This document shows, one piece after another, positions 9,322-17,236 of a stretch of DNA of 64,000 nucleotides. The position numbers were made by a program, and so were the translations under genes. This DNA comes from Methylocaldum sp. 14B (lineage in GTDB: Bacteria; Pseudomonadota; Gammaproteobacteria; Methylococcales; Methylococcaceae): positions 62,001 to 126,000 of the forward strand of contig NZ_MSCV01000015.1 in assembly GCF_002005105.1 (NCBI RefSeq). Direction: 5' to 3'. Every line of letters begins with the position of its first letter. Position 1 is the stretch's first letter. The notes under the pieces were generated by a model. The model was not told where the DNA came from. It did no database searches and saw only the letters and a list, made by a program, of their open reading frames with translations.

Positions 9322-10215
9322 ATGTCGCGGCGGAAGCATTCGGAAGAAGAGCATGTGAACCTGGAGCGCTGGCTGGTTTCCTATGCCGATTTCATTACGC
9401 TTTTGTTTGCGTTTTTTGTCGTCATGTATGCAATTTCTTCGGTCAACGAAGGCAAGTATCGGGTGTTGTCGGAGTCGCTTTCCGCGGTGTTCAAGGAGCC
9501 GGGGAAGGAGCACAACCTCGGGCATACGCTGGAGCCGATTCAATTCGGCCAGTTGAAGAAAGGACAAGACCTTTTGGGCGAACCCGCGGCGTCGGACGGT
9601 TCGGCATCGTCCCAGGACAAGACTCGGCCGATGCCGGAGAATCTCGATGCGGAATACGCCCAGCTCGAGAGCCTGGCGGATCAGATCGAAGCGGCTTTAT
9701 CGCCGTATATTCAGGACGATTTAGTTGCCGTCAAACGCCATGAGCTGTGGGTGGAGGTCGAAATGAAGAGCGGGATGTTTTTCTCCAGCGGCAAAGCCGA
9801 ACTTTCTAAGGAATCGCTGCCCATACTTTACCGAATGTCCGAAATTTTCCGCGAAATCGACAACACCATTCATGTCGAGGGTCATACCGATAATCTGCCG
9901 ATCAACACTCCCGAATTTCCTTCCAACTGGGCCTTGTCGTCCGCCCGCGCCGCCGTGGTGGTCAACCAATTGATGAGCAACGGCATCGATCCGCGCCGCA
10001 TGGCGGCGATAGGCTACGGCGAGCATCATCCGATTGCCGACAACAGGACGGAGGAAGGACGCTACCAAAATCGGAGAGTGGTCATCGTTCTGATGTCCCA
10101 CGGAGCGGCTCGTTACAAGCTTTCTTCCGGGGACCGAATTGAGGATTTCGGCGCTTCGCAAAAGCCGGTCTCTACGGAAGCGCCCATCACTCCGACGGAG
10201 GTTTCGAAGCCATGA
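9322..10215 (+). CDS. motD: Flagellar stator subunit of MotB/MotD type with OmpA-like domain
   Basis: Partner of the preceding stator protein. A single N-terminal membrane helix (residues 16-40, WLVSYADFITLLFAFFVVMY) carries the ion-binding aspartate of YADF. A linker follows, then an OmpA-type peptidoglycan-binding domain with HVEGHTDNLPIN and the NRRVVIVL tail. Its 297 residues are normal for MotB/MotD. The stop overlaps the start of the ParA-like gene (ATGA), showing the stator genes are embedded in the chemotaxis operon. Ion specificity (H+ or Na+) cannot be read from the sequence. Confidence 0.9.
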   Translation: MSRRKHSEEEHVNLERWLVSYADFITLLFAFFVVMYAISSVNEGKYRVLSESLSAVFKEPGKEHNLGHTLEPIQFGQLKKGQDLLGEPAASDGSASSQDKTRPMPENLDAEYAQLESLADQIEAALSPYIQDDLVAVKRHELWVEVEMKSGMFFSSGKAELSKESLPILYRMSEIFREIDNTIHVEGHTDNLPINTPEFPSNWALSSARAAVVVNQLMSNGIDPRRMAAIGYGEHHPIADNRTEEGRYQNRRVVIVLMSHGAARYKLSSGDRIEDFGASQKPVSTEAPITPTEVSKP

Positions 10216-11015
10216 GAATCTGGGCCGTATCCAACCAGAAAGGCGGCGTCGGCAAGACCACGACAGTCGTTACCTTGGGGGGGATTCTCGCGTCGCGGGG
10301 GTACCGAACTTTATTGATCGATCTCGATCCGCACGGTTCGCTGACCAGCTATTTCCGAATGAACCCGGATCAAATCGATGTCAGCGTCTACAACCTGTTT
10401 CAAGACGCAATTGCCAAGAAAAGCTTGCTTCCGGGTCCTTATATCGCCTCTACGGATTTCGAAGGGCTGTCGGTACTGCCGGCCTCGACCGCTATCGCGA
10501 CCGTAGAGCGGCAGGGGGGCGCCGGCGGCATGGGGCTGGTAATTGCCAATAGTCTGGCAGCCGTTCGGAAGCAGTACGATTTCGTGCTGATCGACAGCCC
10601 ACCCATGCTGGGTGTGCTGATGGTGAACGCACTAGCCGCCTGCGAACATTTGTTCATTCCGGTGTTGTCCGAGTTTCTCGCGCTCAAAGGGCTGGAGCGC
10701 ATGCTGCACACCCTGGAAATGATCGGTAAGTCTCGGAAAACGCGATTGGATTACACGGTCGTTCCCACTTTGTTCGATCGGCGTACCCGCGCGTCGATAC
10801 AAACCCTCAGGGTGATGCGCGAGCGTTATGGGGATCAGGTCTGGGATTCCGTGATTCCGGTCGATACCCAGGTGCGGGAAGCGAGCGACGCCGGAATTCC
10901 GCTGTCTTATTACATGCCCAAGGCCAAGGCTGTCATCGCCTACACCGAACTGCTCGAGCATATGTTGTCGCAAAATCGATCACGCTCGGTCGAGCCGGCT
11001 CTGGCAACCGCATGA
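10212..11015 (+). CDS. ParA/Soj-family ATPase of the chemotaxis cluster (ParC-like)
   Basis: Cytoplasmic ParA-type ATPase with the deviant Walker A motif KGGVGKTT at residues 10-17, LLIDLDPHGSLTSYF and the VLIDSPP Walker B segment. In Vibrio and Pseudomonas a protein at this exact position (ParC/PA1462 type) positions the chemotaxis array at the cell pole. No parB gene or parS-like cluster is seen here, and the neighbours are a stator gene and a CheW-domain gene, so a chemotaxis rather than chromosome-partition role is inferred. It overlaps both neighbours by 4 bp. Confidence 0.88.
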   Translation: MRIWAVSNQKGGVGKTTTVVTLGGILASRGYRTLLIDLDPHGSLTSYFRMNPDQIDVSVYNLFQDAIAKKSLLPGPYIASTDFEGLSVLPASTAIATVERQGGAGGMGLVIANSLAAVRKQYDFVLIDSPPMLGVLMVNALAACEHLFIPVLSEFLALKGLERMLHTLEMIGKSRKTRLDYTVVPTLFDRRTRASIQTLRVMRERYGDQVWDSVIPVDTQVREASDAGIPLSYYMPKAKAVIAYTELLEHMLSQNRSRSVEPALATA

Positions 11016-11647
11016 AAGCCGATCGCCTAGCCCGAAGCACTACGGGATGGCAGGATCAAGTACTCCTTTTCTATCTGCGGAACCTGCTGAATCAAACCTA
11101 CGGCCAGTCGGAAGCATTGCCGGCCGAGCGCACGGATTCCGACTCGGTAGCGGCATCCCAGCCCGTCCTGTCTGCTCCCGCGGCTTTGCCCGACTGGGCG
11201 CAATCGGAATTTCAAGTGGTTTATTTTCGAATCGGTCATACGGTTCTTGCCGCGCCGTTGACCGAGGTGAGGAGAATCGAACGCCTTGACGATTCGACGC
11301 GAGTGACGGTCTTGCCGGGAAAGCCAGATTGGTTTCAAGGGCTGACCCGATTTCAGGGCGAGATCATTCAACTGGCGGACACGGAGCTTCTCATAGGCGG
11401 CAAGCGTTCCATCTCCTTAGAAGATTCCCATCGTCATGCCTTATTACTTAATGAAGGGCGGTGGGGGTTGGTGTGCGGCGAGATCGTCGATATGGTCCGG
11501 CTGCGCGAAAGCGATGTCCGCTGGCGCGTAAACCGATCCCGGCGAGCATGGGCGGCCGGCACGATTATCGATCGCTTATGCGTGCTGGTGGATCCGCGCA
11601 GCCTGATTCCGGCCAGCCGATCCAAAAATCTGAGAGTTTTACGATAA
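11012..11647 (+). CDS. CheW-domain protein following the ParA-like ATPase (ParP-like)
   Basis: A CheW-type domain occupies about residues 67-205 (FQVVYFRIGHTVLAAPLTEV, then WFQGLTRFQGEIIQLADTE). About 65 residues of polar N-terminal sequence, poor in recognisable structure, precede it. In Vibrio and Pseudomonas the equivalent gene (ParP type) links the ParC ATPase to CheA through its CheW-like domain. Order and the ATGA overlap with the ATPase gene support that role here, but the short N-terminus makes the ParP assignment tentative. It is distinct from the canonical cheW just downstream. Confidence 0.82.
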   Translation: MKADRLARSTTGWQDQVLLFYLRNLLNQTYGQSEALPAERTDSDSVAASQPVLSAPAALPDWAQSEFQVVYFRIGHTVLAAPLTEVRRIERLDDSTRVTVLPGKPDWFQGLTRFQGEIIQLADTELLIGGKRSISLEDSHRHALLLNEGRWGLVCGEIVDMVRLRESDVRWRVNRSRRAWAAGTIIDRLCVLVDPRSLIPASRSKNLRVLR

Positions 11648-11668
11648 CGCTAGAGGCGAGAGGGTAAT

Positions 11669-12145
11669 ATGAGCGAAGCGTTGGCAAGACGCAGCGACCC
11701 GGTGAATCAGTGGGTCACATTCCGTTTGGGCGATGAAACTTACGGCATCAACGTAATGCAGGTACAGGAGGTGCTGCGTGTCACCGAAATTGCGCCGGTT
11801 CCGGGAGCGCCGGATTATGTGGTAGGTATTATCAATTTGCGCGGAAACGTGGTGACGGTAATCGATACCCGGCGGCGCTTCGCGCTGCCTCCCAAGCAGC
11901 CGGACGAGGCGTCGAGGATCGTCATTATCGAGGCGGACGATCAAGTCATCGGTATTTTGGTCGATAGTGTCGCGGAGGTGGTCGAACTCAGAGCTTCCGA
12001 AATTGAATCGGCTCCCAGCGTCGGCAATGAAGAAAGCGCCCGATACATTCAGGGCGTGACGAGTCATAATGGCGACTTGCTGATTCTGGTCGACCTGAAT
12101 CAGTTCTTAAACGACGAAGACAAGGCGCAGCTCGATCTGCTTTGA
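11669..12145 (+). CDS. cheW: Chemotaxis coupling protein CheW
   Basis: Small scaffold joining chemoreceptors to CheA. The whole 158 residues match CheW: QWVTFRLGDETYGINVMQVQ, IINLRGNVVTVIDTRRRF and a central segment ending in the VVELRASEIE region. It starts 21 bp after the previous gene, with GAGAGGG upstream of the ATG. A weak 5-bp GC hairpin followed by a short T run (12146-12172) lies after the stop and may reduce readthrough into the two small genes downstream. Confidence 0.95.
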   Translation: MSEALARRSDPVNQWVTFRLGDETYGINVMQVQEVLRVTEIAPVPGAPDYVVGIINLRGNVVTVIDTRRRFALPPKQPDEASRIVIIEADDQVIGILVDSVAEVVELRASEIESAPSVGNEESARYIQGVTSHNGDLLILVDLNQFLNDEDKAQLDLL

Positions 12146-12193
12146 CCCCGCCAACACGGGGAGAGCTTTTTCGAAGAATGGCGAAATAGGGTT

Positions 12194-12355
12194 ATGGTCG
12201 AGATTCATCCCGTCGAACACGTCGGACCTTTGCCGGCGGCGAACAAGGTCAAAGGCGACGAGAATCGCAAACAGCAAAAGCCCGATTCAAAGGAAAAGAA
12301 AAAACCGGGACCGGCGAGTGATTATTCGCTGCCCCATATCGATGAATACGCCTGA
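12194..12355 (+). CDS. Small 53-residue hydrophilic protein, unknown function
   Basis: ATG at 12194, in frame to TGA at 12353-12355, whose last base is the first base of the next gene's ATG (TGATG). The product starts MVEIHPVEHVGPLPAANKVK, has a central Lys/Glu/Gln-rich stretch and ends SLPHIDEYA; there is no membrane segment. Coupling to the following gene and the flagellar context argue for a real gene. The ribosome-binding sequence (AGGG, two bases from the ATG) is poor. I do not recognise a family and assign no function. Confidence 0.55.
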   Translation: MVEIHPVEHVGPLPAANKVKGDENRKQQKPDSKEKKKPGPASDYSLPHIDEYA

Positions 12356-12747
12356 TGGATTGGCATCTCCCATATTTTATTCTGGTCGGGCTGAACGTCG
12401 CGTTGGTGGCGGGAATGCTCATGCTGACCCGTGCTTACCTGACCCTGAGGCGCGATTATGCAACGCTGGGCGCACGGCTCGTACAGCAGCAAAACGACTT
12501 GATCGGGCTGTCGGCAGCCGCCGTGCAAGTGGATCGGCGTATGCTGGATCAAGAACGCCGGCTTCGAGAGTGCGACGAGAGACTGGCGTCGCTCTCGTCG
12601 CAGGATACCGGCTACCAATCCTATCGAGCTGCAATCGAAAGACTTAAGGACGGCGTCGCTCCCCAGGAGCTGGTGTCCCAGTTGGGCCTTTCCCTATCCG
12701 AGGCAAACTTGCTGGCGCATCTTTATGCGCAGCGACAGGGTCAATAA
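12355..12747 (+). CDS. DUF2802-type protein of the flagellar/chemotaxis cluster
   Basis: 130 residues with one N-terminal membrane helix (about 5-28, PYFILVGLNVALVAGMLMLT), a coiled-coil-like region around RRMLDQERRLRECDERL and a C-terminal segment GVAPQELVSQLGLSLSEANL that resembles a small DNA-binding-like helical motif typical of DUF2802 proteins. Genes of this family occur after cheW in Pseudomonas-type clusters; their function is not established. It is the last gene of the cluster: the next 168 bp are non-coding. Confidence 0.75.
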   Translation: MDWHLPYFILVGLNVALVAGMLMLTRAYLTLRRDYATLGARLVQQQNDLIGLSAAAVQVDRRMLDQERRLRECDERLASLSSQDTGYQSYRAAIERLKDGVAPQELVSQLGLSLSEANLLAHLYAQRQGQ

Positions 12748-12915
12748 GTCGAGCCGGCTGTCGAGAACGATTCTCACGCTTCTGAATCGAATACCAGGAG
12801 CTCGATTCGAAGATTATGTGTTGCTCAGACGCAAAAACGTAGCGCGATCGCAACTAAGCGTAGCGTTCTGATTGGCGTTTTATGATATAGTCGCGACGAT
12901 TTCGATTTCGGACTT

Positions 12916-13545
12916 ATGGGAAAGACAATGTTTCTTCAATTTTTCCTGGGATTGTTTCTAATTGCTTTGGCTCCGCTGTCTGTTGCAGCGGAGGCCCCTA
13001 CGGAAGCCAAGAAAACCGTAGACTTGCTCAACAACACGTTAATTGACGTTATGAAGGATGCGAAACAATTGGGATATCAAGGACGTTACAAAAAGCTAGA
13101 GCCGGTGGTCAAGCAAGTGTTCGAGTTCGAGGCTGTTTCCCAGATCGCGCTTGGAAATCACTGGAAGAAACTGGATAAAGAACAGAAAAAGGCTTTTATT
13201 GAGAAGTTGACCGATCTAAGTATTGCCACTTATGCCGCTCAGTTTAACGGCTACTCGGGGGAAGAATTCAAATACGATTCCGCCCAAGACATGAAGAGCG
13301 ATCGCGTGCTGCTACGCTACTTTCTTACTTCGCCGGATGAAAAGCCCATCAAGTTCGAATACATCGTGAACCAGTTCGGCGGGCAGTGGCACATCATCAA
13401 TATCATCGTGGACGGTATCAGCGATTTGGCGCTCAAGAAGGCCCAATATACCAGTGTCATCGACCGCGAGGGATTCGACAGTCTTCTGAACAAACTGTCC
13501 CAAAAGATCGCCGATTACTCGAGTAATAATGCGACGTCCGGATAA
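12916..13545 (+). CDS. Periplasmic MlaC/Ttg2D-family lipid-binding protein (HpnM-like)
   Basis: A signal peptide (about residues 1-24, cleavage near SVAAEA) precedes a domain of about 185 residues of the MlaC/toluene-tolerance family, which carries phospholipids across the periplasm. Supporting segments are RYKKLEPVVKQVFEFEAVSQ and IKFEYIVNQFGGQWHIINIIVDGIS. No other mla genes (ABC transporter, MlaD) adjoin it. The hopanoid-associated member of this family is HpnM, and the hopanoid operon lies on the other strand close by, so an HpnM role is plausible but not shown. An AT-rich stretch with TATGATATAG upstream may hold its promoter. A terminator follows. Confidence 0.82.
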   Translation: MGKTMFLQFFLGLFLIALAPLSVAAEAPTEAKKTVDLLNNTLIDVMKDAKQLGYQGRYKKLEPVVKQVFEFEAVSQIALGNHWKKLDKEQKKAFIEKLTDLSIATYAAQFNGYSGEEFKYDSAQDMKSDRVLLRYFLTSPDEKPIKFEYIVNQFGGQWHIINIIVDGISDLALKKAQYTSVIDREGFDSLLNKLSQKIADYSSNNATSG

Positions 13546-13618
13546 TGAGGCGCCGCCGCAGGCCGTGCAAATGCGTTCGAGGCGGTTCTTTCTTATCTTG
13601 GATTACCGTTCGTAACAA

Positions 13619-13650
13619 AAAATGCCCGTCACGTGAGTGGCGGGCATTTT
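13619..13650. terminator. Bidirectional intrinsic terminator
   Basis: Hairpin with arms AAATGCCCG...CGGGCATTT (extended by TCAC/GTGG with one G-T pair) and a 4-base loop. An A run stands on the left and a T run on the right, so it can end transcription both from the MlaC-like gene (rightward) and from copD (leftward). Confidence 0.85.
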
Positions 13651-13711
13651 CGTTTGTCCCTAAGGCGTTTCAGCCACGCAACTAGAATAGAGTGCTTTTC
13701 CTGTTTCGGCT

Positions 13712-15367
13712 TCAGAACAACGGTTCTCGGTAGACCAGCAATATCGCGCCGATCAGGAACATCGCCACGATGGATATAAATCCCGCAATCTTTCCGTCCA
13801 CATACCCGCCGTAACTCACGTTGGGTTCCGCCAAGCGCAGTTCCAGCCAGCGCCCGCTCGCCATGATCACGGCCAGGAGCCCCATTGCGGTGTGCGTGGA
13901 CTGGATGAGGTATTCGCTTTTCAGCTCGAACTCCGCATGGGCATGGGTGAGCAGCAAAATGCCGCCGAACGCGCACAAGACCGGGAACGTATAGCGTAAT
14001 CGGTCGGCGTTCCGATTGGTGCGCGCGCGCATCTCCATAACCCCCAATGCGAAAGCCAGAAGGGTGGCGATACGATGCTGGAACACCTCGCCGTTGCCGA
14101 AGGTGCTTTCCCAAAAGCCGATCGGGCCTAAGGGCCAAGTCTCGGCGTCGCTACGGAAGAAGAGAAAAATGCTCAATCCTACGAAGCCCAGCGGCCAATA
14201 CCTCGCCCATTCGAACCGCCTGTAGTAGGAAAGCATAGCGACCAATCCCATCAAGGTCAGGAAGACTCCGGACACGTTGTGATTGTAATCCGACCATTCC
14301 GTGGCCGCGGGTGAGGGAACTTTGTCGACCACCGCCACACGCCCCGGCTCACCGGCCAGGAGTTGCTCGTGCGTGGGCGAGGTCAGGCGCGGCATGCGCG
14401 GGGTGAACATCTCGGCGACTTCGGAGACGGTCGCGGACAGTTCCTTGATATCTTCCGACGGCGGCTGCGAGGACAGGGTGGCGGCGATGAAAAGTATCCC
14501 TACCAGTATGAAGGTCTCGGCCTCGATGTAATGCGGAACCTTGTTATTCAGTCTTTCGGTTTGGCGGTGTCTCAACCACTGCCGACCGGCCCGGTGATTC
14601 AGATAGGCGAAGCCGAGCGCGACCATGAGAAGAACGACTTTGGTGACGACCAGGCTGCCGTAACCGGTGCCGAAAAGGCCATCCCAGCTGCCGACGTAAG
14701 TCCAGGCCAGGGGAAGCCCGGTCAACAGAAGAACGACGACGGAACTGACGCCGAGCAGCGCGAAACGGGTGATCGCGATGGGCCATAGTGCTTTTGCCTC
14801 TTGAGATTCCCGGCTCATGTGCCAGAGCGACAAAAGTTGCGCAACGCCGCCGAACCACACGGCCGCCGCAAACTGGTGGAGAACGGTCATGGTCATGAGC
14901 TGCTCCCGATATTCGAAGCGGCCCACGCCATGCACCAGCCAGGCGCCGGCAATCACCATGGGAATCATCGAAATCGCAGCGAGATTCCACAAAAACCGCT
15001 TATCCGGTATTTGGCGCAACTGGCCGGCGATGTAGATCAGACCCAAGGCAAGCAGGAAACGTATCAAACCGGCCTGGAACTGAACGGTGCCCATATAAGC
15101 GTCGGCCGGAAAATCGCCCAAGACCGATGCTAGAACCACGGCTTTGATGATCAATTTGAGCCCTTGGGTGATAGCTAGGGCGATGGCGCCGGCGCGCAGC
15201 AAGCCAACGGCTCGGCGGACCGCGGATTCATGCGCGGCGAATCCGGGCGACCATACTCTGAGGATAAACGCACTCCAGAGCAGGCTCCCCACTACTAACG
15301 CGTAGCTGATCAAAATCAGCCCGCCGAGGAAATCATCGATGAAATTGGCCAAACCTTGCATGTACAT
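13712..15367 (-). CDS. copD: CopD-family copper membrane protein
   Basis: Multi-pass inner-membrane protein of 551 residues with about twelve or more hydrophobic segments; the first two thirds match the CopD copper-transport family (LHQFAAAVWFGGVAQLLSLW, GYGSLVVTKVVLLMVALGF). The C-terminal third adds further membrane helices and a His-bearing stretch (LLTHAHAEFELKSE) of the kind seen in long CopD-type proteins. It starts 5 bp after copC. The copC-copD pair normally moves copper into the cytoplasm or to cuproenzymes, which is relevant in a methanotroph that probably uses copper-dependent methane monooxygenase (inference; not encoded here). The pair continues the hopanoid gene string. Confidence 0.88.
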   Translation of the reverse strand: MYMQGLANFIDDFLGGLILISYALVVGSLLWSAFILRVWSPGFAAHESAVRRAVGLLRAGAIALAITQGLKLIIKAVVLASVLGDFPADAYMGTVQFQAGLIRFLLALGLIYIAGQLRQIPDKRFLWNLAAISMIPMVIAGAWLVHGVGRFEYREQLMTMTVLHQFAAAVWFGGVAQLLSLWHMSRESQEAKALWPIAITRFALLGVSSVVVLLLTGLPLAWTYVGSWDGLFGTGYGSLVVTKVVLLMVALGFAYLNHRAGRQWLRHRQTERLNNKVPHYIEAETFILVGILFIAATLSSQPPSEDIKELSATVSEVAEMFTPRMPRLTSPTHEQLLAGEPGRVAVVDKVPSPAATEWSDYNHNVSGVFLTLMGLVAMLSYYRRFEWARYWPLGFVGLSIFLFFRSDAETWPLGPIGFWESTFGNGEVFQHRIATLLAFALGVMEMRARTNRNADRLRYTFPVLCAFGGILLLTHAHAEFELKSEYLIQSTHTAMGLLAVIMASGRWLELRLAEPNVSYGGYVDGKIAGFISIVAMFLIGAILLVYREPLF

Positions 15368-15372
15368 AGGGG

Positions 15373-15762
15373 TTACCGCGGTTCAGAGACGTGGAAACGA
15401 ATGACATTTTCCGTGAAGTGTCCATCCGCAGCGAATACCTTGTATTTCAAGGCATATTCGCCTGGCGTCAGTGCGGGCACCTGGATGCGCATCTCGCCCG
15501 GTTTCTTGCCTTTTTCGATTTGTACCGGATGGAAGACATCGCCTTTGCTGACCAGAAAAACTCGGGACAAAGGCAATTCCACATTGGAATTGAAAAAGAG
15601 TACTACCGTCGTCGCGTGATTCGGCTGAATCGGGTTTTGGGTCAGAGAGGATTCGGTGACGACGGCGTGCGCCCAAGGCCGTTGGCCATAGGCCAGCAGC
15701 AAAGACATGGAAAACAGCAAAACGGCAAATTTACGGCTGCGAGAAGAGAGTGGTTGGTGCAT
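15373..15762 (-). CDS. copC: Periplasmic copper-binding protein CopC
   Basis: A 129-residue precursor with a signal peptide ending at PWA, so the mature protein would begin with His (residue 32, HAVVTESS). CopC proteins bind Cu(II) through that N-terminal His plus an Asp/His pair near the end; here D113 and H115 in AADGHFTENVIRFHV (mature D82, H84) fit that pattern. The domain is the compact CopC beta barrel, without the Met-rich Cu(I) site. It lies 33 bp after hpnO and 5 bp before copD, all leftward. Confidence 0.92.
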   Translation of the reverse strand: MHQPLSSRSRKFAVLLFSMSLLLAYGQRPWAHAVVTESSLTQNPIQPNHATTVVLFFNSNVELPLSRVFLVSKGDVFHPVQIEKGKKPGEMRIQVPALTPGEYALKYKVFAADGHFTENVIRFHVSEPR

Positions 15763-15795
15763 GGTGGTGCCGGTGTTGGTCGTGGATGATGGAAA

Positions 15796-17184
15796 TCAGC
15801 CCGCTTTGGACTTAAGTGCATGGCTGGTAAGGTTTTTCCCAAGGTCCCAGATGGCTCCGGGAACCTTGTGGCAATCGGCGATGACATCGTCGAGAGCAGT
15901 GAGGACCCACTGCGTATCGTTTTCGTTAATCACCAACGGAGGGAGAAACTTCACCACGTTCATGCCATGCCCGGCGACTTGGCTCAAGATACGATGGTTC
16001 TTGAACAGCGGAATCGTGATCATTTGGCTAAACAGCCCTTTATTGGCGGTTTCCAGGAGGTTCCATGCGGCCTTTAAGGAGAAGCTCTTGGGAGAGCCGA
16101 ACTCCAGAGCGATCATCAGTCCCTTTCCGCGGACTTCCTGGAATAACTCGTACTTGTCGACCAGGTTCTGCATTCCGGCCAGAAGTTTTTCCCCGAGATG
16201 TTCGGCATTCTCCAGCAGCTTTTCATCATCGATGACCTTGAGTGCAGCGAGCCCCGCCGCCATGGCCATATTGTTCTTGGAGAAGGTTGAACCATGAACT
16301 ACGGCGCGATCCATACGGCTGAAGACGGCATCCATGATGCTCTTGGTCATCGCCACGGCGCCCACCGGGATGAAACCACCGGACAGTGCCTTCGCCATCA
16401 GAATCATGTCGGGTTTCACGCCCCAGTGCTCGATAGCCCAAAACTTGCCGGTGCGGCCGATGCCGGTTTGGATCTCGTCGGCGACAAAAAGCGTTCCGTA
16501 TTTGGCGCACAAGCGAGCCGCTTCCGGCAGGTAGTCGTCGCTCGGCAGGTTGACGCCTTTTCCCTGAATCGGCTCGACGATAAAGGCCGCGACATCTTTG
16601 TTGCGCAAGGCCTCGTCCAAAGCCTTGATGTCATTGAACGGAACCGTGACGCATTCCGGCAACAAAGGACCGAAACCTTCGCGGAAAATCTTTTCGCCGT
16701 TCAGTGAAAGCGCGCCCATGGTGAGGCCGTGGAACCCGTGATCACAGTAGACGATTTTTTCCCGCCTGGTCGTATAGCGGCTGAATTTGATCGCCGCTTC
16801 GACGGCTTCCGCACCGGAATTGCAAAAGAACATCTTGCTGAGATTGTCCGGGCAGCGCTTCAGAATTTGCTCCGCGAGGAGACCGCTCAGCACGGATACG
16901 TCCATCTGTACCATGTCTGGCAATTCGCTTTGCAGTACGTCCTGAAGCGCCTGAATGATCTCGGGATGATTGCGGCCTAGGGCAAACACGCCGAAGCCGC
17001 TCAAGAGATCCAAATATTCGTTATTCTGATCGTCATAAAGATACGGGCCACGGGCTCTGGTGTAGATGCGGTCATAGCCGATGGCCTTGAGCACCCGCAC
17101 CATTTGGGTATTCAAGTAATTTTCGTGGAGTTCGAAGTTCTTGCCGCGATGGGTGGCCAGCAAATCCGCAATGTAGGTGGACAT
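15796..17184 (-). CDS. hpnO: Hopanoid aminotransferase HpnO (aminobacteriohopanetriol formation)
   Basis: PLP-dependent class III aminotransferase, 462 residues. SGAEAVEAAIKFSRY, the cofactor-binding VADEIQTGIGRTG segment and the Schiff-base lysine K303 in GSTFSKNNM are visible. In hopanoid producers HpnO converts the ribosyl-derived side chain to an aminotriol (35-aminobacteriohopanetriol). An ornithine-type aminotransferase is the alternative by fold, but the position between hpnN and copC in a hopanoid operon favours HpnO. ATG at 17184 is used; a TTG lies just before it. Confidence 0.9.
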   Translation of the reverse strand: MSTYIADLLATHRGKNFELHENYLNTQMVRVLKAIGYDRIYTRARGPYLYDDQNNEYLDLLSGFGVFALGRNHPEIIQALQDVLQSELPDMVQMDVSVLSGLLAEQILKRCPDNLSKMFFCNSGAEAVEAAIKFSRYTTRREKIVYCDHGFHGLTMGALSLNGEKIFREGFGPLLPECVTVPFNDIKALDEALRNKDVAAFIVEPIQGKGVNLPSDDYLPEAARLCAKYGTLFVADEIQTGIGRTGKFWAIEHWGVKPDMILMAKALSGGFIPVGAVAMTKSIMDAVFSRMDRAVVHGSTFSKNNMAMAAGLAALKVIDDEKLLENAEHLGEKLLAGMQNLVDKYELFQEVRGKGLMIALEFGSPKSFSLKAAWNLLETANKGLFSQMITIPLFKNHRILSQVAGHGMNVVKFLPPLVINENDTQWVLTALDDVIADCHKVPGAIWDLGKNLTSHALKSKAG

Positions 17185-17236
17185 CAAGACCTCGGGAATT
17201 ATCTAGGGCTAAAAAGACGCTCGAATTTTACACGGA

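Noticed and set aside
10212-11015. Chromosome or plasmid partition ParA
   Set aside because: No ParB gene or parS-like repeats; it overlaps stator and CheW-domain genes in a conserved chemotaxis order.
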